Assembly: GCA_001683735.1 (NCBI GenBank)
Contig: LUGG01000001.1
Coordinates: forward strand, 1,116,001-1,180,000
Source of the DNA: Grifola frondosa
Taxonomy: Eukaryota > Basidiomycota > Agaricomycetes > Polyporales > Grifolaceae
DNA length: 64,000 nucleotides
Direction: 5' to 3'
Positions 1-11,609 of this stretch are shown in pieces (position 1 is the first letter of the stretch; each line of letters begins with the position of its first letter). The translations under genes were made by a program, and so were the position numbers. The notes beneath the pieces are model-generated. The model had not been told where the DNA came from, ran no database searches, and saw only the letters and a program-made list of their open reading frames with translations.

Positions 1-1589
<1,589 letters not shown>

Positions 1590-1746
1590 GTTCAGTTCAT
1601 GCTGGTTGCGTTGTGATTGTTGTTGCTGTCTTGTCATACATAGCATTGTTGTATTTCCCCGCAAATGTACTGGATTCCACTGTGAAAGGATCATGATAAG
1701 AAGCGAGGCAGGTGAGATCGGAAGACACATGGCGGCAAGACTTCGT

Positions 1747-4700
1747 TTACCGGTCGCAATCCTCCCTTGCCCTCAAGATTTGCTGGACCTCATCTCTCTT
1801 CAACTCCGAGAATCCCACAACCTCTGCCATTGTCTCCTCCCACTCCTTGTCCCCTTCAACCCGAAGGTCTCGCTCAGTAAGCGCTGCCACGCCGCCCCCT
1901 CGGCACCAACCAGCCGCCCAGCCTCAAGCAGCTGCCGCCACGGGCCCTCCGCCCGCGCTCGCTCCCCATGCCCCAGCGCGATGCGGCACGTCTCCAGCCA
2001 CAGCTCGCACTCCGCCAGGATGCCCCTGCCCTCCTGCAGGTTGATGCGGCCCTGGCCGCTGTACATGATCTGGCGCTGGAGGATGTGCAGTGCGATGGCG
2101 GACGCGATGCGGCGGTAGAGAGCTGTCGCTGTGGCGCGGGGGAGAGTCGCCCACAGGAAGGACAGGTGCGAGGAGAGCAGCGCGATGGGCCCGAGGAGGG
2201 CAGGCGAGAGCGCGATGTCATCTGCGGCGGCTGTAGCCACGTTGGTGTGACTTGACTGTAAATAGCGAAAATCAGGAAACACAAATGGAACGTGGTAGCA
2301 GGAGAACACGAACGTTGACCCGCCGGAGAGGTGTGCCTTCAGCCCAACCTCGACTTCTCCGCAGACACATTGGACGATCATGTCCTCTGCACGCGCGGCC
2401 AGCGCCGCGTACTGCGTTACAAGCTCCTCAAAGATCGTGCCCTCCAAAGGCTCGTCTTCGTGCTCTTGGTCTTTCGGGCGCGGTAGGGATGCGACGGACT
2501 CCGCTCTGGAGCGCAACGATGCCTTGTGGTTGATCTCGGCCCACAGCTCCAAGAAGAACTACACGAACACGATTAATTACCGGCAAACAATATCAAAACT
2601 GAATAGCACACACCAGATCCTCGCCCCGGCCTCCATAGTCGCCGCAAGATACTTCGCGCTGACCAATGCCTTGCACAGCCGCTGCACGCCCTCGACACCG
2701 CTGGTGAGCCTCCTGCTATCTCCTGCGCGCCCCGAGCCGTCGCCCGCACCCAGTGCCCCGGGAACAGCCCGCATAAAAGTGGACGAGAGAGTCTCGAAGG
2801 CATCCAGTGACGACGATATACGCGAGTGATACGACTCGAGGAGGGGTAGTTGCACAGCGATGAGAAACCGCGTGCGGTGTATAAACTTCGGGAGAGGTGA
2901 GTAGCGATCTGAGATGCGGAAAAAATATTGTGTCTGTGTAAGCGTGAGATAAATGTGAGAAGCTTACCTGTAACTTGCTCGACCAATGCCTTGACCCTCC
3001 GTGCTGAGTTGGTCGGCCTTAGGTCGCGGTCGATGACGGTTGCATCGTCGTCTTCACCGTCATTTGCAATGTGCCAGGCGTCAGGAGCACTGATAACATC
3101 CATGTACTGGTCCATCGCAACTGGCGGATACGGATATGTCAGCCAGTCGAACTGAGCTTGGACTCGAAAGCTGCACCCACATTTTCTCTCTCCTTCTACC
3201 CATGCCTCAAACCACTCTTTCTTCCTAGAATTACCTCACTGATGCCTTCCCACTTGTCATCTTCGCCCGCACTGGTCATCTTGCTAGCATATATTCCGCT
3301 CATGTCAAAACCTTCGTCTCTGAGCGTGCTGTCGAACGCGAGCGCTTGGTAGATGGTGTGCGCGAGTATCGGTGGGTGTGAGAGAAGAGAAGGAATCGTG
3401 CGTCTAAGTTTGCGAGACAAGAGGGGGAGAAGGAGAAAAGTGAATTCATGCTGCAAGACCCGGGTGAGAGGTAACTCAAAAAGAATTACAGCAGCGGCTG
3501 CCTACCCATGCTATGACTTCTCGATATTCGGTAGATGCTAGCATCGGCTGTATGACGGCTTCCATAAACGCACGATGTTGATGCGCCTCGTTGACTATAT
3601 GCGTGAAATACCATTCCGGCTGCAACACGGACGACTTTTGAGAGAACAGCTATCATTGCTGAGAACTACGCTGACCTTATCGAGCCGGTTGGTCTGTCTG
3701 GTTCCCTCGAAGTGGTATTTGAATCTCAGTGAAATAGGCTGGACCAGTGCTTGTATAGGATAAAGACCCTCTTTTTCAACGTCATGGCCTTCGGAGGCAT
3801 GAAGCTTTGCGCCGCTGTGAGAATAGTTCTGGTTTAATTGCAGAGAGCAAGTAGGGGGGAAATGCGAACATAGTCTGCAACTTGAGCAGGTTGGAGAATG
3901 CGCTCTCAAATGCCCTTCTATCCTCTACTGCAGCAGAGACATAATCCACGGGTATTGGCCAATGAAGCTTTTCAGCGGCAGAAAGCAGCGATCTGATAAG
4001 CATATATTCAGCATGAGAAGAATAGGCATATACTCTTCCTTACGTCGACAGAACGCCTTTCATATTCCGCCAAGTCCGTGCTCTGATCTCTTCCAGAAAG
4101 TCGAGGATATGTAACTTCTGTTGACCGACGACATCCTGCACCTCTGCACATGCAGTCCGTGCTGAAATGACGAATCGCTGCAGCGCCTCATATTCAGTGA
4201 CAGTGACGGCAGAGGAACTTTGTATTTGCTCGACGGCCGCTTCGCTGGAAGACATTTGAGTATTTGAGGCGCTTTCATATCAACAAAGAATAATGACCTC
4301 AGCTTCAACGCATGCTCAATCACTTGTACGTATCCTTTCACGCTCTCGAGTTCCTTCAAGTTGCGATGCAGGGTTTCAAGGTCCTCAAGGAGTGTCGGCT
4401 TCCCATCGGTCCCAGATAAAGAGGAAACCAGTTCCTGAGATAGATACGACAATTCATCTGCCAGTGAATGGCGCAGAAGCGATAGCTCTTGAGCAGTATG
4501 TAGCTGCGCCTCAGCAGACGATCGTGAGCTTGCGATGAGCGTATCTACTTCTGTTTGGGATTGGGCGAGCTGAGCTAAGACATCCCAGTAAGATTTGGAG
4601 GCTCATAAGGAGCTGTGTAGACGCATTTCGCGTGCAGATCATCCTTTTGCTGTCGAGCTTGTTGTACAGTATTCTCCAAGTCGGGGTAATCTTCGAGGTC

Positions 4701-4802
4701 CTGCAGTGATTTAAACGTCGAGTTCAGATAACCAAGGACCCGTTGCTCTGAGTCTTCAGGGGTAGTATGTTGCAGCAAGAGACGAATCTGAGCGGAAGCC
4801 AT
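1747..4802 (-). CDS. RINT1/Tip20-family DSL1 tethering subunit
   Basis: Subunit of the DSL1 (NRZ) complex at the ER that tethers Golgi-derived COPI vesicles. The N-terminus (MASAQIRLLLQ, start 4802) is coiled-coil-like. The central part carries LVQPISLRFKYHFEG and TNRLDK-PEWYF. The C-terminal RINT1 domain carries RRIASAIALHILQRQIMY and GRINLQEGRGILAECELW. Exons roughly 4802-4623, 4569-4298, 4244-4044, 3992-3870, 3814-3676, 3619-3506, 3450-3181, 3120-2968, 2908-2610 and 2558-1747 join in frame at GT..AG sites; the first donor is a guess. Two single-base breaks interrupt it: near 3213-3222 (between LGRK and EWFEAW) and near 1851-1854, after which the frame DKEWEETMAEVVGF runs to TAA at 1747. 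Family assignment is firm; intactness is uncertain. Confidence 0.88.
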
Positions 4803-5002
4803 ACCAGATGAACCAGAGACGTTAAGTACTTGTAAAAGGGAGCGTGTTGAGAACCAAGTGCTTGGAGGAACACTCAAGGGCATGCCGAAGCGCCGAAGGG
4901 GTATCCCAATCCGTTTTGGGCTGCCAAGGCATGCAATGCTATATGTTGCGAAATTTAAAACATGTAGATGGAAGTACTCTATATCAGCTGCCCTCAAGTA
5001 GG

Positions 5003-6075
5003 TCAATTAATTCTGCCCTCCCGTCTGGCTTTCACCACCCATTCTACGACCTCACCCCAATCTTTTACCCTCGTCACCGGCACTCCCTCAGGAATAGTCA
5101 CATTCTCGTCCTTCCAAAACTCCCTGCCTCCCTCCCTCTCCAGCCTCACCGCGAAGCTGACCTCTTTCTTAATATCATCGTACTTCGCCACTCTCTGGTT
5201 CCACTCGTTGTCGCCAAACAGCAGAACGGGAATGGGAGGGTCCGACGTCGCGCACTTCAGCGCGTTCTCGAGCGAATCGTCCACGATGAACTTCGCACCA
5301 AGCGTATGGCATACCTGACAAGATTCACGTCGATGCTCAGTAAATTCAGTACAGAACCCTGAAGAGCACGCATACCTGTGCCTTGTTCAGCCTCGTCAAC
5401 ACCTCGTGCTCATCTGCGAGAGTTTCCTGCGACTGTCCGGTGCAGACCATGCTGTCGAACAGTCCAGGGTAATGCTTCTCCAGCCACCGCATGCTCCGTT
5501 CCATCTCCCGCCGCTGTCTAGCAGTGACCACGATTAAGCGGAAACCCATCTCCTTCAAAGCCTCCAGGCTTTCCAGAGCGCCCTCAATTGGCGGCGCGTT
5601 ATCGAGCCGCAGAGTCGCATAGAATTCCTCTACCTTCTTGATTGTCTCTTCCGGGCCTCCCCAATATGGATTCTACGTCAAGAAGGGTCTGAGAAAAGAT
5701 GTTCAGCTGCCATTCTGGATTTGTCTCACCTTCCAATAGTAATAATCTAGACGGCTTGCGGTTCACGTCAGAGACCAACAAGTAATTGACCGATGACTCA
5801 CAATAGAAATGTGCTAATGTCATCTCCGACCCATAGGTATCGTTGTGCCCTGCACAGAGATCAATACACCTTAAAACGAAGCCGTCTCGCATGTGTATGC
5901 ACTCACATTCGGCGACTACACGGTTCGTCTGACTGAGTACATCGTCCATGTCTACCGCAACGATAGGCAGATGGGAAGCCGCAGCCAGCTCCGTTAGCTG
6001 AGAGTGATTCGCAGACATTGAATGAGCATGTTTCTTCGCGTGGTGAGCGGGAGCAGCTTTAGTTGCTTCGGACAT
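5003..6075 (-). CDS. HAD-superfamily phosphatase, 5'-nucleotidase-like
   Basis: Predicted soluble HAD phosphohydrolase resembling cytosolic 5'(3')-deoxyribonucleotidase-like proteins; the substrate cannot be read from sequence. HAD motif I is VDMDDVLSQTN (about residue 42), motif II is the Thr of LIVVTARQRREMER, and motif IV is IVDDSLENAL. Between them lie AEWHNDTYGSEMTL and NPYWGGPEETIKKVEEFY. Five exons fit 6075-5907, 5849-5802, 5746-5730, 5672-5376 and 5314-5003 with clean GT..AG junctions, including a 17-nt micro-exon. ATG at 6075-6073, stop at 5003. The next gene on the same strand starts 200 bp downstream. No frame break seen. Confidence 0.85.
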
Positions 6076-6349
6076 GGTGGTAGAGCTATATGTGTAGTGA
6101 CTGGTGATCGTGAATCGGACCTGCCAATGAATGAAGTAAAGAGCTCGTCGTCAAACGGCCCAGATGCCGAACCAGAGAAGGTATGCAATGACTGCTCGCC
6201 GCAGAGCCCGACAATTTTGCAATCGATCATCTGCGTATCACGTGCGTCGCCACACGGTGCCGCGGTTCCTCTGCACTGCGTTAGAGCAAAAACATTCGTG
6301 TATTCCTATTCGTAGTTAACTGTGTAAGAAAACTAGAGCGGGATCCTAA

Positions 6350-7326
6350 CTACGTATACAGTAGATAGCCATTTATGTGCGTGCGATCGCATTTCATACA
6401 GAATGAGTTTTCCAACGGCAAAGATATATTTCCTTCGCGTTTCGGGACGAGCATTGAATCAGATAACCTCTGTTATCTATAGGAAGAATGAGCAACGTTC
6501 CAAGGAACGCACGCCATACACGGCAATTGTAACTCACCTTGCCCGTCTCGACATGATATATCCACCCCGAGATGGTGGTCTCCGGGAGCACGAGCGGGTT
6601 CTCCGCAAGAACCGCACGTCGTCGCGCAGACTCTTCTCCAAGTTCTTGAACTCGAGAAAGTCGATCTTGTCAACCTCGTTGAGCAGGTCGTTCCCCGGGT
6701 CGGAGTCCCTGATCCTCTGCCGGAGCTCGGGTGTGGTGAACGTCGTCATCCCGCAGTCGGTGTGGCGGAACACAGCGATCTTGCGCGTGCCAAGCAGGCG
6801 CTGCGAGATGATGATGCTGCGCAGGGAGTCTTTGCTGCAGACGACATCTAATTGTCAACGCGACCCGCAAATATACATTGCAGAGAGACGCACGCTAAAC
6901 CACCTGCGTTGCGGATGATGTGAGCCTGGCCTTCCGTGATGCCGAGTTGCGAGAATGGACTGGAGACGTCCGCTCATGAGTACATCGATTGGGCGTCCAC
7001 GCCGGACTTATTCAGACGCGCATCCATGCAAGTGACTGTCCTAGCGTGATCAGCAAGCAAGATCGCGCTCAGCGCTCTCCGCAGACTCACCGACGATCAG
7101 CTTCTTGGTCGGGTTGACGCGAAGGTCGCCCTTGCTGCCGAATGACCGGATGTACTCCTCATTTGCCGGCACAAAGTCCAGTTCATCAACATGTTTGCCG
7201 TTGCGGAGTGTTGGTGGTAGTGGTGGTCGTGGTGCGTGCACGAAGCTGGGCGAGATACGCTACCTGCCTCTAGCTCGGAGTCTTTCTATAGGCAGAAATA
7301 TGAGAAACTGCTCGTGCTGAGGTCAT
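6350..7326 (-). CDS. Beta-class carbonic anhydrase
   Basis: Zinc enzyme interconverting CO2 and bicarbonate. The beta-class ligands are present: VTCMDAR (Cys, Asp-Arg dyad) and FRHTDCGM (His, Cys). ITEGQAHIIRNAG and SLRSIIISQRLLGT surround the active site. Exon junctions at about 7095/7032, 6985/6957-type spacing and 6590 give the expected core, and the protein reaches YHVETGK. A single missing base near 6601-6605 separates DDVRFLR from ENPLVLPETT. The start is unclear: no ATG precedes the conserved ANEEY block in its exon. A two-exon start at ATG 7326, with a 49-nt intron, is my best guess. The C-terminus (stop 6350, or 6394 if the last intron is retained) is also uncertain. Confidence 0.82.
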
Positions 7327-7367
7327 AATACGGGATGGGATAAGATGGCGTTGAGATGGCGTTATGG

Positions 7368-7830
7368 CATGACTGTGCTACCAGGCATCGATTACAGTAC
7401 ACGCCGCGCATAAGAGGACTAGTTGGGCAGCTCAGCACCAATGGGAGCGAACCGCCAAGTCTGCACACAGAGTCCGAACGGACGCGGCTCCCTGTACGGA
7501 TGCGAAGACGCCTTTCCTGCCACAGTCCGCACGGATTATGGAAGTCAGCAGGTGAGCATCACAACCGGCGGGCCAATCGAAATAGAAGGGAGCACCTGAT
7601 GCCCCAGAATACGAAGGAACGGGGATCCGAAAAATAGACGAACGTTGGAATCGGAAGACACCTCGCCATATACCGCGGCGGGGTCTGAGTGGTGCTTGCG
7701 CGTGCACGGAAGTTCTCCGACGACTCGCGGGTTCTGTAAAGCAGGGAACTGGTGCTCTTGAGGTGATTGAATCCGCCATTGAACAGCCTGCGCGAGAGGA
7801 CGGCATCGAAAGCAGAACGTATGTACGTGG
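7368..7830. repeat. Direct duplicated block, copy 1
   Basis: Aligns along its whole length with 8035-8500 in the same orientation, about 667 bp apart, with many substitutions and few small indels. Many differences are CpG to TpG/CpA changes, as expected of an older duplicate. On the minus strand both copies share an open stretch beginning with residues like VLSRRLFNGGFN, then a possible intron (GTATATG..TGTGCAG here). No known family recognised; it may be a decayed small gene or repeat. Confidence 0.8.
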
Positions 7831-8034
7831 AGGTTGGAGGCAGTCGCGTCGGTCACGATGATTTTAACACGATCGGGTGCACTTCTGCTTTAGGAAATTC
7901 ACGTGGTTTGTTTGACAATTGTTGCGACAACATTGCGACACAAAAAGCACGGCGAGTTCAAGCTGACTGCAGTACTCTGAATTCAGGGACGTGCACTGCA
8001 GAGTTTCAAACCGAAGACGCATTTTCCAGATTTC

Positions 8035-8500
8035 CATGACGGTACTACCATGCATCGATTATCGTACACGCTGCGCAGAAGAGGACTATCTGGGCAGCTC
8101 AACACCAATGCGAGCGAACCGCGAAGTCTGCACATGGCAAAATCCGAAAGGACGCGGCCCCTGTATGGATGCGAAGACACCTTCCCCGCCAGAATCCACA
8201 CAGATTATGAAAGTTAATAGGTGAGCACCAACCGCATGGGCCAATCGAAATAGAAGCGAGCACCTGACGACTCAGAGCACGAAGGAACGAGGATTCGAAA
8301 AATAGACGAACGTTGAAATTGGAAGACGCCTCATCACATACCGCGGCGCGGTCAGAGTGGTGTTTGCGCATGCACGGAAGTTCTCCGACGACTCTTGGTG
8401 CTTTGTAAGGCAGGGAGCTGGTGCTTTTGAGGCGATTGAATCCGCCATTGAATAGCCTGCGCGAGAGGACGCGCATCGAAAGCAGAACGTAGGTACGTGT
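8035..8500. repeat. Direct duplicated block, copy 2
   Basis: Second copy of the block at 7368-7830. Its minus strand has an ATG near 8480 opening MRVLSRRLFNGGFNRLKST and running to HHSDRAA, followed by a candidate donor GTATGTG and acceptor TGTGCAG. It lies directly upstream of, and divergent to, the kinase-like gene, so it may also carry promoter DNA. Function unknown. Confidence 0.78.
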
Positions 8501-8644
8501 GTGATGGTTTGAAGCCGCATGTGAAGAATCAATGGATGAGGATAACAACGATGAGGATAATAACAAGACCGAAAACGGAAAGTACATGGACGCACTTCGG
8601 TTATCGCCGGCACAGGCGCTTGTTCGTCTTCCCTGTCGATATTA

Positions 8645-10093
8645 ATGGCCCTAAATCCTGCTGCTCCTAAAGATGGACTCGCTGAGAAAGATAAATCTGG
8701 AGAACTCCTTGACACCGAGGTTTTCTGGAAAAAGCATCAACGGTGGCTCGAGCAGCGCGGATATAAGCTTCGTCCTCGCTATCACGAGGAGTGGATATCG
8801 TCTCGGCATGGAACTGACAAGAACTGTCCGGATGCACTATCACTTACGGTATGTTTTGAAATACACTTCACGGCAGGTTATTAGGAGAACTGAATGGTGC
8901 TACGAAGACGATGCCAATCGTCGATGCTATTCGAGTCAGTGATGGAACTTATGTTTCACTGAAGCGAGTGAGGAAGTCTTACCATCCATATGAAGCCGAG
9001 ATTATCCAGTTCTTTTCTACCGAGCCTCTCGCATCTGATCCACAGAATCACTGCGTACCCACATATGAGATCCTTCAGTCCACCATTGACGACGATCACA
9101 TAATTATCGTTATGCCGTGGCTCAGGGCCGTCGACGATCCTCGATTTTATACTGTTGGTGAAGGAGTTGAATGTGTTCGACAAATTTGTGAGGTACGTAT
9201 GCATCGTTGCTCACGGATTCCAAGGCCTTACACTTGACGCAGGGTGTCCAATTTATGCATCGGCATCGCGTCGCTCATCGGTACGAGAAACGGCCATAGC
9301 TTCTTCTGTTGCTAACCATACTGTATAGCGATATCATGAATCTGAACATCATGATGGACCCGAAGCCGATACTCTCCGAGATGAGTAATCCTGTTATCGA
9401 GGAGAGAAGCTATGACCTCCGTCGGTCTGTGAAGATATACACACGAACGAAGCACCCGGTCAGGTACTATCTCGTGGATTTTGGCCTCTCTCGCAAGTAT
9501 TCGGAAGACGAGATGCCTCCACTTGAAGAACCTATTCGGGGAGGAGTCAAGACGGTACCCGAGTTCCAAGACTCGGTCAATCCATGCAATCCGTTCCCTA
9601 CTGATATATATTACCTGGGATTTTTTATCCGAGAGACCTTCGTACAGGTACTTTACAACTGCTGTTCAACTCTGATATTTATAGTCTAATTTTTCTACAG
9701 AAAGGTCCATGTTTCAAATTTCTTCAATCTTTCGTGGATGACATGGTGCAAAAGGACCCAGCGAAGCGACCGACGATTGACGAAGTGGTTACTCGGTTTG
9801 ATAGGATATGTTCCTCGTTGAGTCACCTGAAGCTTCGTTCACGCGTTGTGCATTACAAGGACTCGAACATAGCAGGATTCTTTAGATTCTTCAGACATAT
9901 TTACCGAACTGTTGGTTACATGGCTACCGGCACCCCGCCATTCCGAGGGCTTAAGCTATATTGTGATCTCTTCTTCGCTGTATTTTTGGGTTGCCTTTGT
10001 ACGGTGCACGAGCTGTGTCAGGACCGATTTTGGATTGAGAATTTAAAATCCCCATCAACTCTTAATTTCCCACCGGCGTCTATCAAATTCTGA
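8645..10093 (+). CDS. Agaricomycete-type protein kinase-like protein
   Basis: Protein-kinase-fold protein of a type expanded in Agaricomycetes; substrate unknown. An N-terminal leader (FWKKHQRWLEQRGYKLRPRY) precedes the N-lobe, with Lys in YVSLKRVRKSYHPYEAE. The catalytic loop reads HRHRVAHRDIMNLNIMMD and the metal motif LVDFGLSRKY, so it keeps HRD- and DFG-like residues. Later comes MVQKDPAKRPTIDEVV. Exons: 8645-8848, 8885-9192, 9243-9280, 9329-9647 and 9701-10093. The first junction (36-nt intron) does not keep frame and is unresolved. The last 31 codons and the stop lie in the left inverted repeat of a MITE inserted at 9999. Without it the protein would end two codons later than the hydrophobic stretch FFAVFLGCLC, suggesting an original short membrane-like tail. 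Confidence 0.75.
9999..10089 (+). repeat. Left terminal inverted repeat of the MITE
   Basis: Ninety-one bases complementary to 10642-10732 with one mismatch. It is read through by the kinase-like gene, providing its last codons (from TVHELCQDRFW onward) and, just past the repeat, the stop codon. Confidence 0.9.
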
Positions 10094-10641
10094 TACCATA
10101 ACTGAAATTACATGCCGAAACCATGGTGTCGACGACGACCCCGCACTGTTTATTCACCATTTTGTACCTATTTACACCCTTCAGTGTCAAAGAGAAAATA
10201 TCTTCCGCGAAGATTCTATTTTCTTGATTTACATTACTGGGTATGGCTCCATGGCTCCTCTCTGCATTCGGCGCCGGCCAGATACCGACCGGTATCTCTG
10301 CAATTTAGGGATATGGCTCCGTCCGATGCCGTCCGGAGCCGACGGAGATAAGATTATTTCTGTGATGTGCGGTTGAGCGTGAGAACTTAGTTTCCGTCTC
10401 TTAAGCGCCCTTTCAACGTTAAGTAACAAGAACCTTATGTTATGGTAATGTCATTTTTTGTTATGCAAGGTACTATAAATTGTTTGAGTCCTATCATGCA
10501 TCAAAATAGAATTTTTGCAAGCTAAATAAACTACGGACATTGGGATTTCAGAATATCCAAGTCTGAGCTCACTGTCAGAAACGATGAAGAAAAGGTTGCG
10601 GGATGTCACCGGGGGATTACGTAAGGAAGTTTCAGGAGGTT

Positions 10642-10732
10642 AATTTGATAGACGCCGGTAGGAAATTAAGAGTTGATGGGGATTTTAAATTCTCAATCCA
10701 AAATCGGTCCTGACACAGCTCGTGCACCGTAC
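10642..10732 (-). repeat. Right terminal inverted repeat of the MITE
   Basis: Reverse complement of 9999-10089 with one mismatch. It is followed by TTT and then by sequence that, joined to the left flank, continues the kinase frame for FL and a TAG stop. Confidence 0.9.
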
Positions 10733-11609
10733 TTTGCTTCCTTTAGCGAGAGTCTCGTGCTTCTGTTTTGTCCCTTTGTACTCGTAGTATCCAAGGCGGC
10801 TCTACTTAATCGGGGATTGAGGTGTGAATAATTCAATACTAATTGAATAAAGAGAAGAAGCTCAGAATCTCACAGGGCGTCATACGTAAACGAAACACAG
10901 CTTCAGTCACGGTGTGTGTTGCTATGACTAGATTCTAACAAACAATGCATCATCACAATAAGCCAGAGTCAAAACTAATTTCGGACTTGAGGATATAGAC
11001 AGATATCGATAGCTACGACAAACTCCTTAAATGACATCGGCAGGAGTTTAAGTAATGTACGTCGGCATACAGCGGTAACAGCGGAGACGGGTATCCAAAC
11101 GAATTCCGTGATTCAACGAAGAATCATTGTAGAGTAGGAACAGGAGGAAGCGTTCTAATGATATAGCCAGTGGTCCAAAAGAAATGCGCTACGTTCTTCA
11201 CGAAATTCATCAAACCATCATCTTTGATAACACGAAGACGAGAGCGCAGTTTCCAATACTTGAGACCCGCCGAGGAAGCCCACGTTGACGTTCACGATGT
11301 GTACTTGATCGAGTCATGAAGTACGCCAGTGCTTATCAGCCTTGCAATATTGAAAAGCTTACGCTCTTTGATTTCATAGAATATAATTTGGCAAAGAGCT
11401 GCAATACATGGTGCCCATTTTTTGCAACGATCTATATTGAAGAAATTTATGTTAAAGTCAAAGAGCCCATGGTCTCCTGTGATAGCAATATTTGTGGCTC
11501 AGCCACGGTTGGTAGTTACGTTTCGCTCCGCCGTTTAGAAGATACACGAATGAGTATACAATAATTTACACCTCATATCTATAGTCGAACATATCCCAAT
11601 ATCCAGAAA
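10733..11609. other. Intergenic, nothing recognised
   Basis: AT-rich stretch between the MITE and the 3' end of the RIC1 gene. A short open frame at 11316-11564 has no recognisable features. Probably the former 3' flank of the kinase-like gene. Confidence 0.6.

Larger units (their letters stand above)
9999..10732. mobile_element. MITE-like element with 91-bp terminal inverted repeats
   Basis: A 734-bp element bounded by inverted repeats at 9999-10089 and 10642-10732. These are identical except for one base (C at the left copy, T in the complement of the right). Termini are GTACGGTGCACGAGC and its complement, flanked by TTT on both sides (candidate 3-bp target duplication). The interior (10090-10641) holds no long reading frame, so it is non-autonomous. 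Near-identity of the arms suggests a recent insertion. The superfamily is not clear from the ends. Confidence 0.85.

Noticed and set aside
8105..8180. Selenocysteine or stop-codon readthrough at the TGA shared by both duplicated blocks
   Set aside because: No evidence of a SECIS-like structure or of selenoprotein machinery; decayed duplicated sequence explains it more simply.
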